This document shows positions 1-5,874 of a stretch of DNA of 8,448 nucleotides, piece after piece. Under the pieces are notes generated by a model. The model ran no database searches and was not told where the DNA came from. It saw only the letters and a list, made by a program, of their open reading frames with translations. The position numbers were made by a program, and so were the translations under genes. How positions within the stretch are numbered: the stretch's first letter is position 1; every line of letters begins with the position of its first letter. The DNA comes from Deltaproteobacteria bacterium (GTDB taxonomy: Bacteria; Bdellovibrionota; UBA1018; UBA923), in assembly GCA_016194725.1 (NCBI GenBank), contig JACQAW010000258.1, forward strand, positions 1 through 8,448, in the 5' to 3' direction.

Positions 1-720
1 GGTCCGCCTTGCATATATTTTGTCCCGCTCCTTAGGCCCCAACCCGCCCATGACCACGAGTCTCGCTTTTCCAGCCAAATACGGCTCCAGGCGTCCTAAA
101 AAATTTACGCCTTTTCCAGGCACCAGCAGCCCCGGATGCAAGACAAGCTTTTCACCGGTTTTCAAATCTGTCTCTTTAGGCAACGCCGCACGCGCCTTGC
201 CCAGCAACTCGGGCAACAGTGCGGCACGCCGCTCGGCAGCCTCGCCGCCAAAGAACTCCGGAACGAACAGGCACGGACTGAGTGGCGCCTTTACCACCCA
301 GCGATGCCAGCGCCCAAGGGCCTCACGATCCGCATCGCTGTGAACGATAACGGCGCAGGCCAGCCGCAGCAGTGCAATCACCCGAAGCTGCCAGTGCCTC
401 GGCGCCTCTGAATACTCGTGAACCACCACCACAAATTTTGCCTTTTGAAAGTTCTTTCGCAGATTACCCGCGCTCAACAGCGCGTTCCACGGGCGTCTGC
501 GATCGTACAGAGACGGCGCATGAAAGAGTATCAGGTCCGGCCTGGCAATCGACCCGCATTGAGGGTAAATTCCATCGGCCGTTGGCTCCAGCAAGTCCGA
601 GCTCGCATAAAACTTTTTCAGCGATTGTGCTTCTGCCCTGGCAAAGGTACCCACGCTGCACCGTTGATCATGTCGCGACCCGACTGCTGTGAGGACCCGC
701 GCCTCGCTCGCCTTCTTCAT
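1..720 (-). CDS. Glycosyltransferase, GT4/GT-B type, C-terminal part beyond window edge
   Basis: This gene reads open for 240 codons from ATG at 720 down to base 1, so the C-terminal half is missing. It probably transfers a sugar from a nucleotide-sugar donor onto a surface polysaccharide or lipid-linked glycan in the cytoplasm. The N-terminal half has the GT-B look: an early SVGTFARAEAQSL segment (about residues 22-34), a core strand and turn KFVVVVHEYSEAP (95-107), then AVIVHSDADREAL (123-135), where acceptor-domain strands normally end in a seryl/His turn. The second Rossmann domain begins at LHPGLLVPGKGVNFLGRLEPYL (194-215), the usual 'xGRxxxxKGxxxL' region, followed by LVVMGG (221-226). 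The ATG shares its A with the stop of the upstream epimerase (TGATG), and there is no convincing Shine-Dalgarno, so translation is probably coupled. Family-level assignment is fairly secure; donor, acceptor and pathway cannot be read from this part. Confidence 0.78.
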   Translation of the reverse strand, partial: MKKASEARVLTAVGSRHDQRCSVGTFARAEAQSLKKFYASSDLLEPTADGIYPQCGSIARPDLILFHAPSLYDRRRPWNALLSAGNLRKNFQKAKFVVVVHEYSEAPRHWQLRVIALLRLACAVIVHSDADREALGRWHRWVVKAPLSPCLFVPEFFGGEAAERRAALLPELLGKARAALPKETDLKTGEKLVLHPGLLVPGKGVNFLGRLEPYLAGKARLVVMGGLGPKERDKIYARRT

Positions 721-1766
721 CAAAGATACTTTTTGAGATGCTCGCGATAGAACGCAAAAGTTTTTTCGAGCCCTTGGTCGAGACTTGTCGAAGCGCACCA
801 CCCCAGGCCAGCCTGCGTGGTTGTCCCGTCGGAAATAAAATCACCGGTTTCGATCGATTCGCGATCGGCCGGCCATGCTACCTGTTCGAGCTTCGAACCG
901 GCTTTTTCCGCTATTTTTTGCGCAATACTGACAAAGGGAATGCCCTTGCCCGAGCCCACGTTGAATACCGCAAACGGATTTTTGGTTCCTGCCAACTGCG
1001 CCTTGGGACACGTTACTTCCTGGCCCTTGAGCTGCAGCCCAAACCTGCCCGCCTTTAAAAAGGCTTCGATGGCGTCGTCCACAAAAAGGTAATCCCGCAA
1101 CTGCTCACCGGTACCGAATACCTTTATGGGTTTTCCCTGGAGGGCCAGGCTTACAAACCAGTTCAAAATTCCATACTTTCCGCTTTTCATCTGATGCCGC
1201 GGCCCGAAACAATTCGTAATTCGAAGCGAAACCACGGGCACGCGATACACACGCGCGTATACCGAGCCATAGTGCTCAGCCGCCAGCTTGTTTACGCCAT
1301 AAATATCCACTGGATTAGGAAGAGTCGATTCAGTTGCCGGAAGCTGCAAGGGCGCGCCAATAATCGCGCGAGTGCCCGCATAAACATAGACCGGCTTGCG
1401 TGGCGACAGCCGCACGGCTTCCAATACCGCCAGTGTGCCCCTGCAGTTGAAATCCAGATCCAAAAGAGGGTTTGACATACTATCGACATGGGAACATTGC
1501 GCGGCAAGGTGGAAGACAAAATCAACTTCTGCCGCCAGCTCGCACACCAACTTCTGATTCGTGACGTTGCCCTTCTCCAGATTGAAACCAGTGGAGCCCA
1601 TCAGACCCGTAAAATTGAACTCATTGCCGCCGTAGTCCGGATGAAAATTATCCACGACGGTGACGGTGGCATTTTGGGCACGCAAGGCATGCGCCAGATT
1701 GCTACCAAGGAATCCCGCGCCCCCCGTAATGAGAACGTGCTTTTTTTCGTAACAATTTCCGCTCAT
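720..1766 (-). CDS. NAD-dependent sugar-nucleotide epimerase/dehydratase (extended SDR)
   Basis: This is an extended short-chain dehydrogenase/reductase that most likely converts a nucleotide-activated sugar for envelope polysaccharide synthesis (UDP-glucose 4-epimerase, CDP-paratose 2-epimerase and dTDP-glucose 4,6-dehydratase are the related families). From the start at 1766 it is 348 residues, a normal length. Visible motifs are the NAD-binding GGAGFLG (15-21), VVDN (37-40, acidic residue at the end of strand 2), HLAAQ (86-90), the catalytic-type Thr in YAGTRA (129-134), YGVNK giving the Tyr-x-x-x-Lys pair (156 and 160), ITNCFGPR (183-190) and RDYLFVDDAIEAF (224-236). The frame is open further upstream to 1880, but that stretch overlaps the start of the divergent heptosyltransferase and has low-complexity Arg/Pro/Leu content, so I reject it. 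ATG 1784 is an alternative start; both candidate ribosome sites are weak. It is followed directly by a glycosyltransferase with TGATG overlap. Exact substrate is unknown. Confidence 0.88.
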   Translation of the reverse strand: MSGNCYEKKHVLITGGAGFLGSNLAHALRAQNATVTVVDNFHPDYGGNEFNFTGLMGSTGFNLEKGNVTNQKLVCELAAEVDFVFHLAAQCSHVDSMSNPLLDLDFNCRGTLAVLEAVRLSPRKPVYVYAGTRAIIGAPLQLPATESTLPNPVDIYGVNKLAAEHYGSVYARVYRVPVVSLRITNCFGPRHQMKSGKYGILNWFVSLALQGKPIKVFGTGEQLRDYLFVDDAIEAFLKAGRFGLQLKGQEVTCPKAQLAGTKNPFAVFNVGSGKGIPFVSIAQKIAEKAGSKLEQVAWPADRESIETGDFISDGTTTQAGLGWCASTSLDQGLEKTFAFYREHLKKYL

Positions 1767-1813
1767 AACTCGTAGCTCTACCATACGTGCTCGCTCTGGG
1801 ATACAGTCATCAC

Positions 1814-2682
1814 ATGCGCTCAAAAGTAGTGCTGGTAAAGCTCGCGGCGATAGGGGACGTCGCCGTGGCCTGCCGTGCACTGAACGATTTTCAAAGCCGT
1901 TTCGATGCCCGCATGGACTTTTAAAAAAAGTGGCATTTTTGCGGCCTGATCACGTCGTGCTTCTGCATCGTGATTGGCGTTATAAAGCCTTGCTGCGGCC
2001 GGTCTTTCGCGGTCCACTGACTTCGGTAACGCGCGAGCCGCTACCCGAACTTACAGCTTACACACGTCTTTTCGCTTCGCTTGCACGAAATCTTCACCTT
2101 CCCGAACGCGATCTGCGTGTAAGCCAACCTTTCCAAAAAGCTCCCAGCGGACGAATTGGCGTACTCGTTGGTGGCGCACGTAACCAGAAAGTCGATTTCG
2201 CCGAAAAACGTTGGCCCCGCTTTCCGGAGTTGACCCGATTGCTGGTCGAGAAAACTCAGTCAAAAATAGTTTTATTCGGCGGGCCAGACGATACCGATAT
2301 CGCTGAAACAGTTTTAGCAGCCGTTACCTTGCCAGACCGTGTCGAAAACCTCGTCGGAAAAATCTCGCTCGAGCAGGTTCCAGTCGCAATAGCCGCCCTC
2401 GATGCCTTTATCAGCATCGACTCAGGTCTCGCACATATCGCAGCAGCTGTAATGACCGCCAGGCACCAAAAAATCATCACTTTGTTTGGGCCCACGGACC
2501 CTCGCATCTGGGCTCCCGTTTCAAGCGGACACGCAGGTGCGCGGCTGCATTACAAGGCACGCCCCTGCTCTCCCTGCTACGGCAACGACGGAACTTTTCA
2601 GCCATGTCGGTTCGAAGGTGAGTATTTTCAGCACTGCATGACCGACATTTCGGCCGAAGAAGTACTCAAGTCGCTGTACTGA
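1814..2682 (+). pseudogene. ADP-heptose:LPS heptosyltransferase (GT9), frameshifted and internally deleted
   Basis: The intact family transfers heptose to the lipopolysaccharide inner core at the inner membrane. The N-terminal strand and glycine turn are clear from ATG 1814 (KVVLVKLAAIGDVAVACRAL), but that frame stops at TAA 1922-1924 after 36 codons. The C-terminal domain continues in another frame (open from GTG 1930 to TGA 2682), with LHRDWRYKALL, the binding-site helix DSGLAHIAAA, TLFGPTDPRIWAP, and the Cys-rich end CSPCYGNDG...PC...HCM found in this family. The two frames would join with one extra base in the TTTT run at 1919-1922. Joined, the product is only about 287 residues, and the part after strand 2 that normally precedes the LHRDWRYK region (roughly 40-60 residues) is absent. 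A deletion not divisible by three at the T4A7 junction explains both. An assembly error is possible. Its end overlaps the convergent regulator by 17 bp. Confidence 0.75.
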
Positions 2683-3769
2683 GGTTTGGTCCCAGAGAGT
2701 CGTAGCGAATTTTTCGCCAATCAATTCCAAAACGGCGAATCTTGTCGGACAGCGAAACTTTATTCAGCCCGATTCGACGGCTTGTCAGGTTAATTTGTCC
2801 ACTGCAAAGGCGCAAGGCTTGTTCGATAAATGCTTTCTCGAATACCTCCTTGGACTCATGAAAGCTCATGGTCATGGGCAGCTCGAGAAATCCAACCGCG
2901 CTCGTGGCATATGGCGTAGACACTCGAACTGTGTCAGACGTTACCGGCCCTGCCTCGGGTGGCTCCTCCGCCGTATCAGCCCCTTCCGTACACAGCTTAA
3001 GATTGTCCCGCGCGTAATCCTGAATATGGCCGGGCAGCGCCTGAAGCCGAATCACCTCGCCGCTTTCCATTGCGGCGGCGAACTCGATGATGTTTTCAAG
3101 CTCACGAATATTGCCTGGCCAAGGGTAATGGCGAAAAAGCTGATCGACGTCTTTGGACACGCCCGTAATTTTTTTCCCGGTTGCCGTCGCCCGCTCGACC
3201 AGAAAGTCACGCGCAAATTGGCTCACAGCACGTGAATTGAGCGACAGATCGGGCAGGCGCACGTGGAAAACATTCAACCGGTGAAACAAATCGGCCCGGA
3301 ACTCACCGGCTTTCACCGCGGCTTCCAGATTCCGATTTGTCGCGGCAATGATTCTGACGTCAAGCTCGATCTCTCGATTCGAGCCCACCGGCGATATTTT
3401 TTTATATTGGATAAAGTCCAGCAACTTGGCCTGTAGCCGTAGTGAAAGCTCGCCAATTTCGTCCAGGAATACTGTACCGTCATTACAGGTTTCCAGACGG
3501 CCCACGCGACGACAATCGGCGCCGGTAAACGCGCCTCGTTCGTGGCCAAAAAGCTCAGACTCGATAAGGTTGTCGCTCAAAGTAGCCAAGTTCACCTTGT
3601 GCCAACGACCAGCCCCCCTTTTCGGCGAGGCTCGATGTACAGCCTGGGCAAGATGTGATTTTCCGGTACCAGTGCTTCCGGTAATCAGTAGTGTCGAATC
3701 CATTCGATTCGATGCTTTCAGAACAGCCAAGACGTGCGGACTCAGATTACAACCGTGTGATTCAAACAT
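2666..3769 (-). CDS. Sigma-54 transcriptional activator without sensory domain (PspF-like architecture)
   Basis: This 367-residue protein opens sigma-54 RNA polymerase complexes by ATP hydrolysis. Only about 20 residues precede the AAA+ core, so there is no receiver, GAF or PAS input domain. Motifs: Walker A GSTGTGKS (31-38), GAFTGA loop contacting sigma-54 (79-84), Walker B TVFLDE (99-104), sensor I around N145, arginine-finger region FRADLFHRL (157-165), sensor II WPGNIREL (217-224). A Pro/Glu/Thr-rich linker (about 262-295) leads to a Fis-like helix-turn-helix (about 308-350). The usual LRxRxEDI segment after the Arg fingers is replaced by PDLSLNSRAVSQF (173-185), which is unusual. I chose ATG 3769 because GGGGGA lies 5 bases upstream and because a sigma-54 promoter at 3805-3820 would place the longer frame (to 3847) upstream of the transcript start. 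With no sensor, its activity is probably set by its transcription; the target promoters are unknown. Confidence 0.92.
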   Translation of the reverse strand: MFESHGCNLSPHVLAVLKASNRMDSTLLITGSTGTGKSHLAQAVHRASPKRGAGRWHKVNLATLSDNLIESELFGHERGAFTGADCRRVGRLETCNDGTVFLDEIGELSLRLQAKLLDFIQYKKISPVGSNREIELDVRIIAATNRNLEAAVKAGEFRADLFHRLNVFHVRLPDLSLNSRAVSQFARDFLVERATATGKKITGVSKDVDQLFRHYPWPGNIRELENIIEFAAAMESGEVIRLQALPGHIQDYARDNLKLCTEGADTAEEPPEAGPVTSDTVRVSTPYATSAVGFLELPMTMSFHESKEVFEKAFIEQALRLCSGQINLTSRRIGLNKVSLSDKIRRFGIDWRKIRYDSLGPNLSTAT

Positions 3770-3804
3770 TAAATTCCCCCAATTTTTCCCCGATGCTTGC
3801 CGAT

Positions 3805-3820
3805 TGCAACCGATGTGCCA
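3805..3820 (-). promoter_or_regulatory. Sigma-54 (-24/-12) promoter of the sensorless activator gene
   Basis: On the minus strand the sequence is TGGCACATCGGTTGCA, matching the TGGCAC-R-N4-TTGCW consensus at every defined position with exact GG-to-GC spacing. The predicted transcript start is near 3794, giving a 25-base leader to ATG 3769 that includes the GGGGGA ribosome site. It lies in the 130-bp gap between the two regulator genes and points to the second one. Experimental proof is lacking, but match and placement are both very good. Confidence 0.85.
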
Positions 3821-3861
3821 GGAATATTCATGGGTAATACCGCGCAAAGTGAATATGCCTC

Positions 3862-3899
3862 TGTCCGGATCCGAGGAATGCAGATGGAATTCCGGACGG
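3862..3899. promoter_or_regulatory. Candidate enhancer (UAS) with GTCCGGA...TCCGGAC inverted repeat
   Basis: GTCCGGA at 3863-3869 and TCCGGAC at 3891-3897 form a perfect 7-bp inverted repeat with 21 bp between them. It sits about 70-105 bp upstream of the start predicted for the sigma-54 promoter at 3805-3820, the usual distance for enhancer-binding-protein sites, and abuts the stop of the response regulator gene. The half-site TGTCCGG (3862-3868) is also present in the palindrome at 5383-5400. It is not followed by a T-run on the minus strand, so a terminator role is unlikely. Binding by the response regulator is inferred. Confidence 0.5.
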
Positions 3900-5276
3900 C
3901 TACTGGATTCCGTGCGCGTTTAGTTTGGAGTAAAGATGACTGCGGCTGACACGAAGGCTTTTGCTCATTTGAGAAATATTACCGCCATGCGCTTTGTAGA
4001 GATCGCGCAGCACCTTGCCTTCGAGCGCATGCATGTATTTATAGAAATCCATGTCGGCCTCATTGAAGGCCTCGAGCGGAACGCTTTCCTCTTTGCCCCG
4101 GTATACGTGGTCGCGAATTTTTGCCGGTAGATCCTCAACTTCCACGATCTCTCGATCGACTACCATCGTACAAAGGTTTGCAACCAGGTTCGAAAGTTCG
4201 CGAATATTGCCAGGCCAGCTATATCGCGTAAGCATTTCCATGGCGCCGTCGCTCAACTGTCGCGCCGAATTCTCGTAACGAAACCGACCGAAGAAGTGCG
4301 AAATCAACGCCGGAATATCCTCGCTCCGTTCGCGCAACGGTGGTATGCGGAGTGTAATGACCGACAGACGCTGGTAGAGGTCGTCCTTGAATTTACCTTC
4401 GGTAATCTGTGTTTCCAAATCCTTGTTCGTCGCGCAAATGACGCGAAAATCGAGCGGAATGGTTTTAGTCGAACCCAGGCGCGTGACTTCTTTTTCTTCT
4501 ATGACCCGTAAAAGTTTGGCCTGAATTTCGAGCGGCATATTGGCTATTTCGTCGAAATATATAGTGCCGCCGTGTGCCTCTTCAAAAAGCCCTTTGGTCT
4601 GACCCTGGGCACCCGTAAACGCTCCCTTCTCGTGGCCGAACAAAATGCTTTCAGCCATCGAACTCATGATCGTCGCACTGTCGACGGCCACGAAGGGATG
4701 CCCGCCAATGGCACCAATGTGGCGCGCGACCAGCTCCTTGCCACTGCCGGTGTCACCAAGAATCACCACGTTTGCCCGCGAACGACGAACCTTTTCAATA
4801 TCGCGCATGAGTTGCGATATCGCTGGAGAATTTCCGATAATTTTGTTCTTCTCAAGCACGCGGGACCGGTCGCGAACGTAATGCTGGTTTTCGCGCACCA
4901 CCTCGCGTTTGCTCAGTACGGACTCGATCGTGATGATCAACTGATCCGCAGAATGTTCCTTCAGCAGATAAGCGCTTGAGCCTGCCTTCATGGCCCGGCT
5001 GGCCAAGTCTATTTCCGTATTCGCGCTGACAATAATGATATCGAGGTCGGAATCTATTTCACGCAGCCGGGGCACATAAGCCAGCCCTTCGCCCTCATGC
5101 CGCATGTGAATATCAAGCAGGATGACATCGACCGGCTGGCTCTGGGCCACGATCATCGCCTCGTCGCCGTTATATGCGCTCAGGCAATCATACTTGCCTC
5201 GTAAAACATACTTGGTTGCGAGATGAATGGCCCGGTCGTCGTCGACAATCAGGACTCTTTTTTTGCGTTCAATCAT
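3900..5276 (-). CDS. NtrC-family response regulator, sigma-54 dependent
   Basis: This 458-residue protein has the full NtrC layout. The receiver domain (about 5-122) has acidic D12/D13, phospho-acceptor D55 in VILLDIHM, S84 and K106, all in place for phosphorylation by a sensor kinase, which is not in this window. The AAA+ domain has Walker A GDTGSGKE (174-181), GAFTGA (218-223), Walker B TIYFDE (238-243), sensor I N284, Arg-finger segment FKDDLYQRL (296-304), LRERSEDI (314-321) and WPGNIREL (354-361). A Fis-like HTH covers about 415-458 (GGNISQMSKSLRVSRSHLYSKL). The start at 5276 is strongly supported by AAGGAG five bases upstream. It is transcribed away from the small-protein/nuclease operon and is followed after 130 bp by a second sigma-54 activator. 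Likely targets are the sigma-54 promoters at 5465-5480, 3805-3820 and possibly its own at 5298-5313. No key residue appears to be missing. Confidence 0.96.
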   Translation of the reverse strand: MIERKKRVLIVDDDRAIHLATKYVLRGKYDCLSAYNGDEAMIVAQSQPVDVILLDIHMRHEGEGLAYVPRLREIDSDLDIIIVSANTEIDLASRAMKAGSSAYLLKEHSADQLIITIESVLSKREVVRENQHYVRDRSRVLEKNKIIGNSPAISQLMRDIEKVRRSRANVVILGDTGSGKELVARHIGAIGGHPFVAVDSATIMSSMAESILFGHEKGAFTGAQGQTKGLFEEAHGGTIYFDEIANMPLEIQAKLLRVIEEKEVTRLGSTKTIPLDFRVICATNKDLETQITEGKFKDDLYQRLSVITLRIPPLRERSEDIPALISHFFGRFRYENSARQLSDGAMEMLTRYSWPGNIRELSNLVANLCTMVVDREIVEVEDLPAKIRDHVYRGKEESVPLEAFNEADMDFYKYMHALEGKVLRDLYKAHGGNISQMSKSLRVSRSHLYSKLNAHGIQ

Positions 5277-5281
5277 GAATA

Positions 5282-5287
5282 CTCCTT
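5282..5287 (-). promoter_or_regulatory. Ribosome binding site AAGGAG of the response regulator
   Basis: AAGGAG on the minus strand ends five bases before ATG 5276 (AAGGAGTATTCATG). It fixes the start codon of the response regulator and would lie at the very 5' end of a transcript made from the candidate sigma-54 promoter at 5298-5313. Confidence 0.88.
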
Positions 5288-5297
5288 GTTTGCCTGG

Positions 5298-5313
5298 AGC
5301 AAGGTCCGTACCC
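5298..5313 (-). promoter_or_regulatory. Candidate weak sigma-54 promoter of the response regulator (autoactivation)
   Basis: The minus strand reads GGGTACGGACCTTGCT. Against TGGCACG-N4-TTGCW it keeps the essential GG and GC at exact spacing and the full TTGCT, but differs at two positions of the -24 box. The predicted start near 5287 falls on the first base of the AAGGAG ribosome site, leaving almost no leader, which is a point against it. The placement mirrors the strong plus-strand promoter around the shared palindrome. The call is tentative. Confidence 0.4.
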
Positions 5314-5382
5314 GATACACGCCGTGGATATCATGCTCCTATTCTGTATCCGTTTACGAAAATTTGTAACAATTACCTGACA

Positions 5383-5413
5383 TGTTCGGAATACCGGACA
5401 TTTCGGACCGGAG
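5383..5413. promoter_or_regulatory. Candidate shared enhancer site between two divergent sigma-54 promoters
   Basis: TGTTCGGAATACCGGACA (5383-5400) is an 18-bp palindrome with one mismatched pair, of the form TGTYCGG-N4-CCGRACA. It is followed at once by a second CGG/CCGGAG half-site cluster (5403-5413). It lies about 78-108 bp upstream of the predicted plus-strand start (near 5491) and about 96-126 bp upstream of the predicted minus-strand start (near 5287), both ordinary enhancer distances. The half-site TGTCCGG recurs at 3862-3868 upstream of the second activator. Occupancy by the response regulator is an inference. Confidence 0.6.
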
Positions 5414-5464
5414 TATTTTCAGCTCTGCGGCCATCCGGGGTGGCTGGTTTCCAGGACGATTTCA

Positions 5465-5480
5465 TGGCACGTGGATTGCT
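5465..5480 (+). promoter_or_regulatory. Sigma-54 (-24/-12) promoter of the small-protein/nuclease operon
   Basis: TGGCACGTGGATTGCT matches the sigma-54 consensus TGGCACG-N4-TTGCW at every defined base, with exact spacing between GG and GC. The predicted start is near 5491, about 150 bases before ATG 5643. It reads away from an NtrC-type regulator gene, the classic layout for a regulator and its target operon. Confidence 0.9.
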
Positions 5481-5490
5481 CCTCACTCAC

Positions 5491-5642
5491 CAGTAATGCA
5501 GGAATATTTACCACCTAAAGAGGGCTCACCGATGCAAACCGCGCGCAGTTTTCCCAGGCAATATTTTCCCACTGTAGTTCCCCGGACACGGGCCGAAGAG
5601 TCAGGTGTTGCAGCAATGCTTTCTAATTCCAGGAGGGAATAC
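5491..5642 (+). other. Long 5' leader with an in-frame upstream start and direct repeats
   Basis: About 150 bases separate the predicted transcript start from the strong start at 5643. An upstream ATG at 5532 has GAGGG seven bases before it and stays in frame with the small gene, so a 107-residue product is possible; however, codon choice before 5643 (AGG, CGG, ACA, TCA) differs from the well-biased downstream part. CAGGAATATTTACC (5499-5512) and CAGGCAATATTTTCC (5555-5569) form an imperfect direct repeat about 56 bases apart. The leader could carry post-transcriptional control, but I recognise no riboswitch class. Confidence 0.4.
5631..5636 (+). promoter_or_regulatory. Strong ribosome binding site AGGAGG of the 70-residue protein
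   Basis: AGGAGG is a full Shine-Dalgarno with six bases to ATG 5643. It selects this start over the in-frame upstream ATGs at 5496, 5532 and 5616, and suggests high translation. Confidence 0.85.
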
Positions 5643-5855
5643 ATGGGAAACAGCAAAATCACCAAGAACGGTAACACGACTATGGGCACTGGCGCGGAAG
5701 CGAAGAACCTTGAATTCGAAGCCGACGTGCTTTTTCAGCGCATCTACGACAAATGGTACGCGTTCAGCGTCGTCGAAGATGATTGCCTGGTAACCCAAGT
5801 ATCGGAAGAAGAAGTCAACAAGCGCCTCGGCAAGAAAACGCCGAGAGCTGCCTAA
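5643..5855 (+). CDS. Small protein of unknown family, 70 residues, first gene of sigma-54 operon
   Basis: I do not recognise this family. The product is 70 residues with no signal peptide and no membrane segment. The first 20 residues are Gly/Asn/Thr/Lys-rich and probably flexible (MGNSKITKNGNTTMGTGAEA). The core LEFEADVLFQRIYDKWYAFSVVEDDCLV (about 23-50) alternates hydrophobic and charged residues and looks like a small beta-sheet domain, followed by an acidic/basic helix SEEEVNKRLGKK (54-65). One Cys is present (C48). The start at 5643 is chosen from the AGGAGG site six bases upstream. Codons such as ATC, ACC, AAC, GGT, TAC and TTC dominate, suggesting strong expression. It is the first gene after a consensus sigma-54 promoter and is followed after 19 bases by a second small gene and then a secreted nuclease. 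A role as nuclease partner, immunity factor or regulator is possible, but nothing in the sequence decides it. Confidence 0.8.
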   Translation: MGNSKITKNGNTTMGTGAEAKNLEFEADVLFQRIYDKWYAFSVVEDDCLVTQVSEEEVNKRLGKKTPRAA

Positions 5856-5874
5856 AAGTTTCAGTGTAGGGAAA

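Larger units (their letters stand above)
5277..5642. promoter_or_regulatory. 366-bp divergent control region between response regulator and nuclease operon
   Basis: This gene-free stretch separates two divergently read units. It contains, from left to right, the ribosome site and a candidate sigma-54 promoter for the response regulator, an AT-rich tract (about 5340-5380), a near-palindromic site with a downstream half-site (5383-5413), a consensus sigma-54 promoter on the plus strand (5465-5480), and a leader of about 150 bases ending in a strong Shine-Dalgarno. The plus frame is open through most of it in phase with the small gene at 5643, but most of that lies upstream of the predicted transcript start. 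I see no tRNA, terminator or mobile-element end here. Confidence 0.75.

Noticed and set aside
20..750. Several plus-strand open frames opposite the glycosyltransferase
   Set aside because: They have no recognisable motifs and low-complexity Arg/Ser/Pro composition, while the minus strand encodes a clear glycosyltransferase across the same bases.
1767..1880. Open N-terminal extension of the epimerase up to ATG 1880
   Set aside because: It adds 38 residues of Arg/Pro/Leu-rich sequence before the normal start of the Rossmann fold and overlaps the conserved N-terminus of the divergent heptosyltransferase.
1919..1930. Programmed frameshift or phase variation at TTTTAAAAAAAG in the heptosyltransferase
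   Set aside because: The stop TAA uses the first two A's, so slippage in the A7 run cannot rescue the frame; the P-site codon TTT would have to re-pair with CTT; and the joined protein would still lack an internal segment.
3770..3847. Longer start of the sensorless activator at ATG 3847
   Set aside because: It begins upstream of the predicted sigma-54 transcript start near 3794, and ATG 3769 has a GGGGGA ribosome site at good spacing.
3863..3897. Inverted repeat after the response regulator as an intrinsic terminator
   Set aside because: The spacing between arms is 21 bp and there is no T-run after it on the minus strand; its location fits an enhancer better.
5345..5372. Possible sigma-70 promoter for the response regulator (TTGTTA, 16 bp, GATACA on the minus strand)
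   Set aside because: The -10 match is only three of six, and AT-rich DNA gives such hits easily; it cannot be supported from sequence alone.
5382..5642. Coding extension of the 70-residue protein to ATG 5382
   Set aside because: Most of it lies upstream of or across the sigma-54 promoter and enhancer; the composition changes sharply at the AGGAGG-ATG at 5643.
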